Shown: piece by piece, positions 1-6,142 of the stretch
Layout of the letters: each line of letters opens with the position of its first letter
Numbering within the stretch: position 1 is the first letter of the stretch
Origin: a virus
Length of the DNA stretch: 31,328 nt
IMG/VR virus record: IMGVR_UViG_3300037294_000302
Span: 1-31,328 of that record
Strand: one strand, 5' to 3'
The notes under the pieces: generated by a model
Seen by the model: only the letters and a program-made list of their open reading frames with translations
What the model was told of the DNA's origin: nothing
Database searches by the model: none
Made by a program: the position numbers and the translations under genes

Positions 1-2
1 TT

Positions 3-89
3 ATCGGCATTGAGCAGGACGACAAGTACTTTGATATTGCCACCGAGCGGATTTACAAAGACGAACCCCAACAAATATTAGCCTTATGA
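3..89 (+). CDS. C-terminal end of a DNA methyltransferase (partial)
   Basis: Only the last 28 codons are inside the window; the gene enters from the left and stops with TGA. The residues GIEQDDKYFDIATERI match the end of the N6/N4 DNA methyltransferase family, where a strand with G-x-E lies near the AdoMet site and is followed by a Y-x-x-x-A-x-x-R-I helix. The same layout (GMELDPKYCDV) closes the second methyltransferase at 15274-16419, which supports the call. The stop overlaps the ATG of the next gene as ATGA, so the two are probably translationally coupled. Target base and sequence cannot be told from this fragment. Confidence 0.75.
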   Translation: MGIEQDDKYFDIATERIYKDEPQQILAL

Positions 90-235
90 CACACCCCATT
101 ATCCGAATGCTTCGGTACAAATACGGGTTGAGCGAAGCGGTCGCACTTGCGACGGTCAAGGCAATCCGCAGAGGATTGAATATGAAAGCGAACGAAGAGG
201 TTACTGAATTGATGTACCTAAGCCACAAAAAATGA
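86..235 (+). CDS. Small hypothetical protein, 49 aa
   Basis: The ATG overlaps the methyltransferase stop (ATGA) and the stop overlaps the next ATG (AATGA), so the frame sits exactly in a coupled chain of plus-strand genes. The product begins MTHPIIRMLRYKYGLSEAVA and is basic and probably helical. I do not recognise a family. It is too short to stand alone as evidence, but the two overlaps make a real gene likely. Confidence 0.55.
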   Translation: MTHPIIRMLRYKYGLSEAVALATVKAIRRGLNMKANEEVTELMYLSHKK

Positions 236-517
236 AAAACTTACTTTGGTTAGGTGATTTGAGGAATCCGTTTTTAAACGAAGAGAATAAGATCACCGGC
301 GATATTTATGACTAGAATATTAATTGGGTTTTGAACTACAATCAGTTCGTCAAATGGATTGAAATGTACGGATTCCCAGAATTACACTGAAAAGACGGGT
401 GCTGATTGTGCAAAGTGGTTAGTCGATAATTCCGACAGACCACTACCCCAAATCTATATTCATTCTGCAAACCCCGTTGGAGCGGATTATATTAAAAACG
501 AACTATCGAAAAAATGA
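232..517 (+). pseudogene. Decayed cREC (cyclic-phosphate processing receiver-like) gene
   Basis: The frame starting at 232 reads MKNLLWLGDLRNPFLNEENK, then a TAG at 313-315, then continues as WVLNYNQFVKWIEMYGFPE to a TGA at 388-390. In another frame, from 389, it resumes as EKTGADCAKWLVDN, then PLPQIYIHSANPVGADYI, and ends at 515-517. Together these are the first and last parts of a cREC-type phage protein. The middle, which in the family holds an S-F-D-H-D-like stretch, is missing and the frame has shifted. The first acidic motif also reads WLGD, where the family usually has W/F-L-D-D. The gene therefore carries a nonsense codon, a deletion with frameshift and a changed acidic site. Its stop still overlaps the ATG of the next gene (ATGA), a relic of the intact operon. 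Confidence 0.8.
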
Positions 518-1740
518 CAAGACGCGAGCAGGTTTTTCAAGAGTTCGACAGCATGACAAGCGAAGAAATTAATGAGCGGGGATTTGCTCAGACTCTTGCT
601 GAGAAATACGGTTACACAAATAGTTCGGCAATCCTAAAGGCGAAAGCTGAATATTTTGCGGGCAAATCGGATGAAACGGGTAACGCCGGAATACTTGAAG
701 TGTTCGCAAAAATCGGACTAAAAAAGGAAACCGCCGACCACGGCTGGATAAAACATAAAGAGATTTCTGCCCACTTCAAAAACCCTTATTACTCTGCTGA
801 TAATATTCAAGATGTAACAGAATCTTTCGAGAAAATCTTAAAGAAATATCAAACTAAGATTTTCAAGAAAGCCCCAATAATCAAAGATTCGTTTGAAAAA
901 ATGTTAATCGTCACCACCACCGACGATCACGTAGGAATGAACCCAAACCCACACGGATTGGGTCTATTCGAGTACGAATACACGCCGCAGGTGTACAGAG
1001 ATAAGTACGAAGAGGTTTGGGCAACTATCTGCAAAAAGTACGATGATAACCGAGGGGCGTTTGACGTTCTTTGCTTAGATAACTTAGGCGATGAGCAAGA
1101 CGGGTGGCATGGTTATACGACCCGTGGGGGGCATAAATTGCCGCAGAACGCAACAAACTTTGAGGTTGCCGAAGTGGTCATGGATACGAAAATAGAACTA
1201 CTACATAAGTGCATTGATAACGGCATTGCAAAGAAGGTAATACTTCGCAAAGTGGGTAACGATAATCATTCTGGAGATTTTGGCAAGATTGTAAATTTGG
1301 GTGTAAAGAAAGCTATTGAGGCAACTTATCAAAAAGAATTAGTTGAAGTGGATATTTTGCACAAGTTTATCGAGCAGCGATTTTGGGGAAAACACGCGTT
1401 TCTGTTGACGCATGGCAAGGATGAAATTGATAGAAAGTTTGGATTGCCGTTCTATTTGAACGACAAATCTATTAACTATTTGAAGTCGTACATTGACCAT
1501 TACGGACTGAATCAAAAGTATGATAGAATCCACTTGGATAAAGGCGATTTGCATCAATTAGGCAGCGAAACAATTAAGTCACTTACGTATAATAACTTTA
1601 TGAGCTTCGCACCCGCTTCGAGTTACTGCCAACATAATTATGCAAATAATGCTCCCGCAGGATTTACGTGGAGAATAGTTCACAAGCAAGACACACAAGA
1701 AGAAAGAGGTAACATTTATTTTGACTATAAGAAAATATGA
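514..1740 (+). CDS. Calcineurin-like metallophosphoesterase, phage type
   Basis: A 408-aa protein with a helical N-terminal part (1-125) and a C-terminal phosphoesterase core. The core shows the metal-binding pattern in order: TTTDDHVG (137-139), LGDEQD (191-196), a variant VGNDNHS (247-253, where the family has GNHD/E), LLTHGKD (H300) and KGDLHQLG (343-350, in place of GHxH). These would hold a two-metal site that hydrolyses phosphodiesters or phosphomonoesters. The substrate is unknown; DNA, nucleotide or cyclic-phosphate substrates are all possible. The start ATG overlaps the end of the cREC pseudogene, and the stop overlaps the DUF1599 gene (ATGA). Pairing with a nucleotide-modification family protein hints at nucleotide metabolism, but that is inference. 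Confidence 0.75.
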   Translation: MTRREQVFQEFDSMTSEEINERGFAQTLAEKYGYTNSSAILKAKAEYFAGKSDETGNAGILEVFAKIGLKKETADHGWIKHKEISAHFKNPYYSADNIQDVTESFEKILKKYQTKIFKKAPIIKDSFEKMLIVTTTDDHVGMNPNPHGLGLFEYEYTPQVYRDKYEEVWATICKKYDDNRGAFDVLCLDNLGDEQDGWHGYTTRGGHKLPQNATNFEVAEVVMDTKIELLHKCIDNGIAKKVILRKVGNDNHSGDFGKIVNLGVKKAIEATYQKELVEVDILHKFIEQRFWGKHAFLLTHGKDEIDRKFGLPFYLNDKSINYLKSYIDHYGLNQKYDRIHLDKGDLHQLGSETIKSLTYNNFMSFAPASSYCQHNYANNAPAGFTWRIVHKQDTQEERGNIYFDYKKI

Positions 1741-2045
1741 AATTACAAGAACAGATTCAAGAGTTCAACGAATTTGCCGAAAAGCAAGCAGATATAATGT
1801 TGAAAAAGGGCAATGACTACGCCAACGAAGACCGACTAAGTAACTTCAAGTTAGTTGCTCAGATTACGGGATTAACGCCCGAACAAGTGATAATGGTTTT
1901 CATCGCAACAAAAACGGTGCGGTTGGGCAACCTAATTGCAAGCGGGAAGGCTCCAAATAATGAGTCAATCGAGGATAATTTACTCGATTCGTCAAATTAC
2001 AATCAACTACTTAACATGATTCGCAATGATAAAAATACTAAGTAA
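1737..2045 (+). CDS. DUF1599 / Nmad1-like protein
   Basis: A 102-aa protein with the family signature KGNDYANEDRLSNF (24-37), a middle helix KTVRLGNLIASGK (59-71) and NESIEDNLLDSSNY (75-88). This matches the small DUF1599 family, also called nucleotide modification associated domain 1, which is frequent in phages and found near DNA-modification genes. The biochemical role is not established. The spacing of acidic and asparagine residues recalls all-alpha nucleotide-binding folds, but no catalytic claim can be made. It is coupled to the phosphoesterase upstream by ATGA and overlaps the next gene by 20 bases. Confidence 0.75.
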   Translation: MKLQEQIQEFNEFAEKQADIMLKKGNDYANEDRLSNFKLVAQITGLTPEQVIMVFIATKTVRLGNLIASGKAPNNESIEDNLLDSSNYNQLLNMIRNDKNTK

Positions 2046-2457
2046 TCTCTCTCGAATCACAAGTTTTGGTCGAACCTTAATCGGGTTGGCTGTGGCTATT
2101 GCTGTGTTCTTCTTCCTACGTAGCGTATTGATAGATTGGCACTATAATAAGTACGTGAATCCCGTTGTTGTTGTGAAGGTGGAACAAGCCACTAAGCCTT
2201 TGTTATTTTCGATTGATAGCCTTACAACCGCCGCAATCGAGTCGGGCCAAAACTTGACAATTGCAACGGGTCAGATAAGCGAATTGCAATTGATTATTCA
2301 GACCATCAACGGGCAAAAAAAAACCACCGAAAGCAAGTTGCAATCGGCAGTCCAACAGAACAAAAAGTTAAAAGATATGGATAAGGTTGATTTGTTGATA
2401 ATCAGAAAAAAAATATTCAAAGACGATTCAACTTTTGTGAATTGGTGGGAGCGTTGA
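2026..2457 (+). CDS. Single-pass membrane coiled-coil protein (possible inner-membrane spanin-like)
   Basis: A 143-aa protein with one strong hydrophobic segment near the N-terminus (about 15-34, TLIGLAVAIAVFFFLRSVLI) followed by a long polar, Q/K/E-rich helix likely to form a coiled coil (about 60-120). This Rz-like layout (N-terminal anchor plus periplasmic helix) fits an inner-membrane spanin, but no lysozyme or holin is next to it, so the role is open. The last eight codons lie inside a 24-bp direct repeat whose second copy is at 3006-3029. Read through the second copy, the frame would end in W-F-S instead of stopping after NWWER. The present stop therefore appears to have been created by the downstream insertion. 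Confidence 0.55.
   Translation: MIKILSNLSRITSFGRTLIGLAVAIAVFFFLRSVLIDWHYNKYVNPVVVVKVEQATKPLLFSIDSLTTAAIESGQNLTIATGQISELQLIIQTINGQKKTTESKLQSAVQQNKKLKDMDKVDLLIIRKKIFKDDSTFVNWWER
2433..2456. repeat. 24-bp direct repeat, copy 1
   Basis: These 24 bases are identical to 3006-3029 in the same orientation. This copy is the 3' end of the membrane coiled-coil gene (codons for FVNWWER plus the first bases of the stop). The two copies are 573 bp apart and enclose the reverse-oriented gene at 2563-2997. Confidence 0.9.
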
Positions 2458-2497
2458 GGTCATTCGTGCCGCACGACGCATTCCAAAGTATTTTGAT

Positions 2498-2551
2498 TCT
2501 TATGTTACTTTATACGTTTAAGGTAACATATAATCTTTCTTATGTTACTTT
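2498..2551. repeat. Repeated TATGTTAC element able to form two exclusive hairpins
   Basis: TCTTATGTTACTTT occurs at 2498-2511 and again at 2538-2551, and GTAACATA lies between them at 2523-2530. The central copy can pair with either flank: loop 14 with the left one, loop 10 with the right one. The element lies between the 3' ends of two convergent genes, so it may end transcription on one or both strands, though there is no clear T-run. The region 2458-2562 holds nothing else I can identify. Confidence 0.5.
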
Positions 2552-2562
2552 CATTACTTCTG

Positions 2563-2997
2563 TTATAAGCAATTTATGAAATTCTGCAACCGATGAACAT
2601 ACATAAAATTATTGGGCAAATAAAAGACTTCCTCACGTTTAATATTATAAATTATTCTTAAAGAAAAAAGAGGGCAAGTCTCATTAAAAGCAATGTCTAA
2701 GAAGCTATCATTTCCTATATTTTTTGAATAATAAAAGTATTCGCAATTATCGTCTGTTTCTAATTCTTCAAAACCTAACTTAATTAGCCAATGTCCTGTT
2801 AATATTATAGGTTTCGCAAAGTCTGTATATTCTGTCAGGGGGTGTAATCCATAAAATTCTGGATCATCTTCTTCTTGATACATACCAAATTTAGATGAAT
2901 ACCCTTTTTCTAAATGTTCTATGAAGTCTATTTTTATAAAATTGCCCCCTCTGTCTTTTATGAAATTACCTAATTGTATTTCTGAATTTTTAATCAT
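2563..2997 (-). CDS. Accessory protein of a family common in Bacteroidota phages
   Basis: A 144-aa protein starting MIKNSEIQLGNFIKDRGGNF and ending YVHRLQNFINCL. The layout (an I-x-x-G-N-x-I/V opening, a central PIILTGHWLIKLGF segment and a closing Y-V-H-x-L-Q-N) belongs to an unnamed family I associate with Bacteroidota phages and prophages, with no known function. A longer reading from 3048 is rejected because it would run through the second 24-bp repeat; the ATG at 2997 gives the family-like N-terminus. The gene points against the plus-strand genes to its left and sits wholly between the two repeats, so it looks like a recently added accessory gene. Confidence 0.65.
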   Translation of the reverse strand: MIKNSEIQLGNFIKDRGGNFIKIDFIEHLEKGYSSKFGMYQEEDDPEFYGLHPLTEYTDFAKPIILTGHWLIKLGFEELETDDNCEYFYYSKNIGNDSFLDIAFNETCPLFSLRIIYNIKREEVFYLPNNFMYVHRLQNFINCL

Positions 2998-3005
2998 ATT
3001 TGTTA

Positions 3006-3029
3006 TTTTGTGAATTGGTGGGAGCGTTG
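3006..3029. repeat. 24-bp direct repeat, copy 2
   Basis: Identical in sequence and orientation to 2433-2456. It lies just upstream of the reverse gene's start and codes for nothing in that gene. Joined to the preceding coding region, it would extend the membrane protein by W-F-S to a TAA at 3036-3038, so this copy plausibly keeps the original 3' end of that gene. Confidence 0.9.
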
Positions 3030-3040
3030 GTTTTCTTAAA

Positions 3041-3092
3041 GCTAACAACGGGTATAGTTAATTTTTCAACTAACCATACCCGAAGCGTTATG
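3041..3092. other. attC-like hairpin (imperfect, with asymmetric spacer)
   Basis: CGGGTAT (3049-3055) pairs with ATACCCG (3076-3082). The stem continues after one A/C mismatch as GTTA (3057-3060) with TAAC (3071-3074). Outside an asymmetric spacer (AA on the left, AAGC on the right), TAAC (3043-3046) pairs with GTTA (3087-3090). A TAAC...GCGTTA outer box with an unequal spacer and a mismatched inner stem is the layout of integron attC sites. It could instead be an ordinary terminator between the genes at 3100-3285 and 2563-2997. No integrase is in the window. Confidence 0.4.
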
Positions 3093-3099
3093 GGTAATG

Positions 3100-3285
3100 C
3101 TAAACCAATAGCTTTTTTAGAGACTGAGAAATCATTCTTAACTGTTTCCATTTTATATCGCTTTTTATAGCTTCTTCTAATTGGTTTTCTTCTTTATATT
3201 CTCTAAAGTGTTTTAGTAATTGTTCACATCTTGCATCAATTTTACCTATTTCACTTTCTAATCTTTCTCTTAATGTTTGTTTCAT
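3100..3285 (-). CDS. Small helical hypothetical protein, 61 aa
   Basis: The product (MKQTLRERLESEIGKIDARC...) is charged and almost certainly helical, with a heptad-like spacing of leucines suggesting a short coiled coil. No family is recognised. It is the last gene of the minus-strand early operon before the attC-like hairpin, separated from the small membrane gene upstream by about 50 bases that hold a 6-bp hairpin (3303-3322). A regulatory or structural helper is possible, but nothing shows it. Confidence 0.55.
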   Translation of the reverse strand: MKQTLRERLESEIGKIDARCEQLLKHFREYKEENQLEEAIKSDIKWKQLRMISQSLKKLLV

Positions 3286-3338
3286 TTTGTATTTGATTTA
3301 ATCCGTTTCGTACCTCAAACGGCACATATTACAATTCG

Positions 3339-3491
3339 TTAGAACGCATCTAGCCAGTCAAAAAAACCCGCCACTTGCAGAACTACGCCTCCAATCAGGA
3401 GGAGCATAAACACCAGAAATGACAAAAATGCCAAGTGTTGCAGGTCAGTTGCTGTGTCGTAGAACTCTTCTTCTCCGTTTTCGTTTTTCAT
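3339..3491 (-). CDS. Small single-pass membrane protein, 50 aa
   Basis: The ATG overlaps the stop of the YqaJ exonuclease (ATGA), so it is coupled to the early operon. The protein has an acidic N-terminus (MKNENGEEEF), one hydrophobic segment at about residues 20-44 (LAFLSFLVFMLLLIGGVVLQV) and a short DWLDAF tail. No family is recognised. Tiny early membrane proteins in phages often target host envelope functions or exclude other phages; that is only a general possibility here. Confidence 0.6.
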   Translation of the reverse strand: MKNENGEEEFYDTATDLQHLAFLSFLVFMLLLIGGVVLQVAGFFDWLDAF

Positions 3492-4102
3492 GATTGTATT
3501 TGTTTACTGTACTTGTCTAATTCATTTTGAAGTGAATCGCCGAACTTTTCGACGGATGCAATAGTAGCATCATAGTTTTTTAATTCTTTCCGCTCAATTC
3601 GCTTCACCCACATTGGGAGCGGTTTGAAACGGTCATCGAAACTGATGAAATCCATCCATTCTAAATCTTCGTTCACCACAAACGCTACAGTGATTTGCGG
3701 CAAATATTCGCTCGGTATTTTGTCATGTCGAATGTACTGAACGTGGTTAGAAGTGTTCGGGCATTTAATTTCGATTCCACCATCAAAACCTACAAACCCG
3801 TCAGGTGAGTACCCTAGAAATTTGTAAATGTCTGAAACACAAAAACCCGCTTGGTGTACTTCTCGAAAGTTTAACCTTTCGTACAATTCAACTACGTGCT
3901 GTTCGTAATCTATCCCTCGTTGCATTGCATCGTTGGAGAACCCTTCGGGAAGCGTAAAACTACTAAACCTTTCCGCGATTATTTGGTCTTGGAGCGAGAG
4001 CCAAGCGGATGATATTAACCGCTTGAAACTCGTTCCTGATACCATTCCGTGTTTTAGTTTATGCCATTCCTCGCTACGCTGGGGCATATTAAATACTTGC
4101 AT
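3488..4102 (-). CDS. YqaJ-type (lambda exonuclease-like) recombination nuclease
   Basis: A 204-aa protein of the YqaJ viral recombinase family. It opens with QRSEEWHKLKHGMVSGTSF, the typical N-terminal block. Catalytic residues of the PD-(D/E)XK fold follow: E67 (GIDYEQ), D101 (GYSPDGFV), E111 and K113 (GIEIKCP), and the downstream Q136 (YLPQI). The enzyme digests one strand from a double-stranded end, giving single-stranded DNA for the annealing protein encoded just upstream (Sak3, overlapping by 14 bases). The start at 4102 keeps the usual distance to the RSEEW block; an ATG at 4087, two bases after the Sak3 stop, is the alternative. Confidence 0.88.
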   Translation of the reverse strand: MQVFNMPQRSEEWHKLKHGMVSGTSFKRLISSAWLSLQDQIIAERFSSFTLPEGFSNDAMQRGIDYEQHVVELYERLNFREVHQAGFCVSDIYKFLGYSPDGFVGFDGGIEIKCPNTSNHVQYIRHDKIPSEYLPQITVAFVVNEDLEWMDFISFDDRFKPLPMWVKRIERKELKNYDATIASVEKFGDSLQNELDKYSKQIQS

Positions 4103-4697
4103 CCTGTAACTCTTTAAGGTGTTGGACAGTTACTTTGTACTTGTCTGAAATAAAGCCTGTGGTTACTGCTCCGGTACTCAATGCTTCAATAGCTTTAGCC
4201 CATCTTTCTGGCTCATCAGGGGACAATACTGGCTTAGATTGTGGCTCCGCAGGTGGAGATTGCGGTAAATCTTCTCCCGCATAAATGTAGTGACCTAAAC
4301 CAAAGAGTGCTAAATTTTTGGTTAAGCAACGCATTATTGCTGTGTTTATGTCAAACATAGAAGCCGCTTCGCACTCCTTTGCCCCAAACCTTGTCTCGTA
4401 AGTGTACGTAACATTTTTTTGAGACTTATTAGCTCCATCGGTAACGGGCAAGTGCATAGGCAGCGTTTCTCCGTTTATGGTAACTTCGGTTGAAACTAAG
4501 TAGCCTAAGTCTTTATCGTATAAGTACGGCTTCTCTCCGAAATAAATGGTCTTATAAGACGCTTCTGGAAACTTTTCTTTAACAATTCCCCATGCCCAAA
4601 TCCATGAGAGATAATTGAGTTTGCCTTTTTGTTTTACTTTGTGATTGCAGTTTATTATTGACAAAATGCTCCACGTCTCGTTCTTTTTTTCGGTCAT
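4089..4697 (-). CDS. Sak3-type single-strand annealing protein (DUF1071)
   Basis: A 202-aa protein with the DUF1071/Sak3 signatures: YLSWIWAWG (29-37), YETRFGAKECEAASMFDINTA (about 100-120) and RCLTKNLALFGLG (123-135), followed by a proline-rich linker and a helical tail. Such proteins are Rad52-like annealases that coat single-stranded DNA and pair complementary strands. Together with the YqaJ exonuclease (14-base overlap downstream) and the SSB-like protein upstream it forms a complete phage recombination module. It probably also supports replication and concatemer formation. The C-terminal tail (150-202) is not conserved and may contact the SSB. Confidence 0.85.
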   Translation of the reverse strand: MTEKKNETWSILSIINCNHKVKQKGKLNYLSWIWAWGIVKEKFPEASYKTIYFGEKPYLYDKDLGYLVSTEVTINGETLPMHLPVTDGANKSQKNVTYTYETRFGAKECEAASMFDINTAIMRCLTKNLALFGLGHYIYAGEDLPQSPPAEPQSKPVLSPDEPERWAKAIEALSTGAVTTGFISDKYKVTVQHLKELQDASI

Positions 4698-4714
4698 TTG
4701 TTCTGGTTGGTTAA

Positions 4715-4728
4715 GCCCCTTTCGGGGC
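4715..4728. terminator. Intercistronic GCCCC/GGGGC hairpin
   Basis: A 5-bp stem with a 4-base loop in the 36-base gap between the SSB-like gene and Sak3. On the minus strand it precedes the Sak3 start and has no T-run; on the plus strand GTTTG follows it. It may be a weak terminator, an RNA stability element or a block to antisense transcription. Confidence 0.4.
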
Positions 4729-4733
4729 GTTTG

Positions 4734-5153
4734 TTAAAATGGTAAATCTTCTTTGTTGTCTGCTATCAAAGCAGTAGCGGGTACGTTCTGAGATGGTGCT
4801 TGTGTTACTACCTCCGACTCAGCTTTGAATACCTTCCAAGCGGCAAGGGTAATGTAGAATTTGCCGTTGTATTCGTTCCTCGAAATGTTGAAGTCTACCT
4901 TAACTTCGCCGCCTACTTTGTTGTACTTTTTGAACGCTTCTACCTTCTCTGCTCCGAAGATTTCAAAAGCATATTTATTGTTGTACGCTTCCGTCGTTTC
5001 GAGTGTAAAGGTGATTTTCTGCCATTCACCAGAGCCATCTTTTTTTTGTCCCTTTTCGACGGGCATGATAGCCTTGATTGTACCTGTTCTGTTTAATCCT
5101 TCGTTCATTGTTTCTTGTTTTATTCCGTTTATAAATTCGTCAAATGGGTGCAT
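4734..5153 (-). CDS. DUF3127 protein, SSB-like single-stranded DNA-binding protein
   Basis: A 139-aa protein with an OB-like core: TGTIKAIMPVEKGQKKDG (23-40), then WQKITFTLETTEAYNNKYAF. It ends in an unstructured tail closing with EDLPF, the acidic tip by which bacterial SSBs recruit partners. This is the DUF3127 family, which in Bacteroidota phages takes the SSB position in recombination modules. It would coat single-stranded DNA made during replication and by the YqaJ exonuclease. It lies directly upstream of Sak3 in the same transcript. An earlier ATG is not available in frame, and MHPFDEFINGI fits the family start. Confidence 0.82.
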   Translation of the reverse strand: MHPFDEFINGIKQETMNEGLNRTGTIKAIMPVEKGQKKDGSGEWQKITFTLETTEAYNNKYAFEIFGAEKVEAFKKYNKVGGEVKVDFNISRNEYNGKFYITLAAWKVFKAESEVVTQAPSQNVPATALIADNKEDLPF

Positions 5154-5158
5154 TTCGA

Positions 5159-5530
5159 TTATTGCCCGTTATTTATTACAAATAAGCCATCTTCAATTTT
5201 TCTAACAGTAAACACTTTCCTATCCTTATCTTTGCCAAAGTTTTTTAAAAATAGGTTCGCAACGTCCTTAGATTCAATGCGAGATGATTGGTTTTGGGTG
5301 GCAACTTTAGGGTATATCGAAAAGCCTATATTTTCGTTATTAAACTGCATCGCTATTTCATTTCCAATTAACCCAAAAGTTACATATCTATAACTTTGGC
5401 GTAATTGATTATTCATAGTCATTGCGTAGTTGCCGTTTTTTTTATTGTACCAAACAGAAAACTCATTTTCTGATAATCCCTTTCGGGGCTTATTTTCCTT
5501 GGCGAACTCAAAAGGTTGAAACTTGATCAT
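5159..5530 (-). CDS. Hypothetical phage protein, 123 aa
   Basis: Begins MIKFQPFEFAKENKPRKGLS and is followed five bases later by the SSB-like gene. The sequence alternates beta-prone stretches (NYAMTMNNQ, YRYVTFGLIG, IGFSIYPKVA) and ends with a strand pair (KVFTVRKIEDGLFVINN), so a compact beta domain is likely. No family is recognised. Its place between small early genes and the SSB suggests a replication or recombination accessory, but there is no direct evidence. Confidence 0.65.
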   Translation of the reverse strand: MIKFQPFEFAKENKPRKGLSENEFSVWYNKKNGNYAMTMNNQLRQSYRYVTFGLIGNEIAMQFNNENIGFSIYPKVATQNQSSRIESKDVANLFLKNFGKDKDRKVFTVRKIEDGLFVINNGQ

Positions 5531-5559
5531 TATTTTTTGTGTTTATAAAAGTTTAAAAA

Positions 5560-5634
5560 TTAGCAAAAGCACCATAAAGCAATGATGCAGAACCCCCACG
5601 CAGCTGCGTAAAAGTATGTTTTTAGTTTCTTCAT
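5560..5634 (-). CDS. Possible 24-aa membrane peptide
   Basis: MKKLKTYFYAAAWGFCIIAL followed by WCFC. A basic start and one hydrophobic run give a plausible micro-membrane protein in a gap that otherwise holds nothing. Other tiny membrane proteins occur in this operon (3339-3491 and 7990-8103), which makes it more believable, but a peptide this short could arise by chance. Confidence 0.35.
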   Translation of the reverse strand: MKKLKTYFYAAAWGFCIIALWCFC

Positions 5635-5660
5635 ACAATTGGAAAGTACATACAAAATTA

Positions 5661-5801
5661 CTACGCTCGTTCATTAATATACTCTTCAAGTTTTTGGTAG
5701 AAGAGTCCTTTATCACGCCACTTTTGATAGATAAATTCTACCTCACTATAAAGTATATCGTAATCTTTTGCCGTTTGTTCTATAAATCCGTTTTTCTTCA
5801 T
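5661..5801 (-). CDS. Small hypothetical protein, 46 aa
   Basis: MKKNGFIEQTAKDYDILYSE, then VEFIYQKWRDKGLFYQKLEE. The ATG overlaps the stop of the upstream gene (ATGA), the same coupling seen throughout this operon. The product is charged and helical with regularly spaced aromatic residues. No family is recognised. Confidence 0.6.
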   Translation of the reverse strand: MKKNGFIEQTAKDYDILYSEVEFIYQKWRDKGLFYQKLEEYINERA

Positions 5802-6142
5802 GAGTAGTCTTGAATTTTGATGAATACAGATTCATTCAATTCCAAAGTATCCCAGTCGCTTTTTGTGATAATTTCTTCGCTCTCGATTGTTTCAAGGAAC
5901 GCTCGGAGCGTGTAGCACCTCGATATGTCGAGTTTCTTGAAATAGCTATGAACGGAATCTACTGAAAGAAAAACTTTGCGTTCAGGAGGCAACCCCAAAC
6001 CCGCTCTAATTCGTTGGCGTGTAGCGGTTGCAAGCATTGCCGCCCGAACTAAGAGTAGTTTAGCCCCTGAGTATGCTTTCTCAGCATCCTCGTAGTAGTT
6101 TGGTTCTACTGCTATCTGAAATAATTCGTGTCCCTTTGTCAT
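5798..6142 (-). CDS. Hypothetical protein, 114 aa
   Basis: Starts MTKGHELFQIAVEPNYYEDA with ATGA overlaps at both ends, so it is firmly part of the early operon. The first half is helical (EKAYSGAKLLLVRAAMLATA, then TRQRIRAGLGL). The second half (VHSYFKKLDISRCYTLRAFL) could hold a small helical bundle. No catalytic motif and no family are recognised. Confidence 0.65.
   Translation of the reverse strand: MTKGHELFQIAVEPNYYEDAEKAYSGAKLLLVRAAMLATATRQRIRAGLGLPPERKVFLSVDSVHSYFKKLDISRCYTLRAFLETIESEEIITKSDWDTLELNESVFIKIQDYS

Noticed and set aside
1-228. 75-aa minus-strand ORF at the left edge
   Set aside because: It is antisense to the methyltransferase end and the 49-aa gene, which have family support or exact coupling.
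3303-3322. 6-bp hairpin as a terminator in the early operon
   Set aside because: No T-run follows on either strand and the stem is short; kept only as a remark.
4800-5205. Two plus-strand ORFs of 98 and 114 aa
   Set aside because: Both are antisense shadows of the DUF3127 SSB-like gene, with unusual residue composition.
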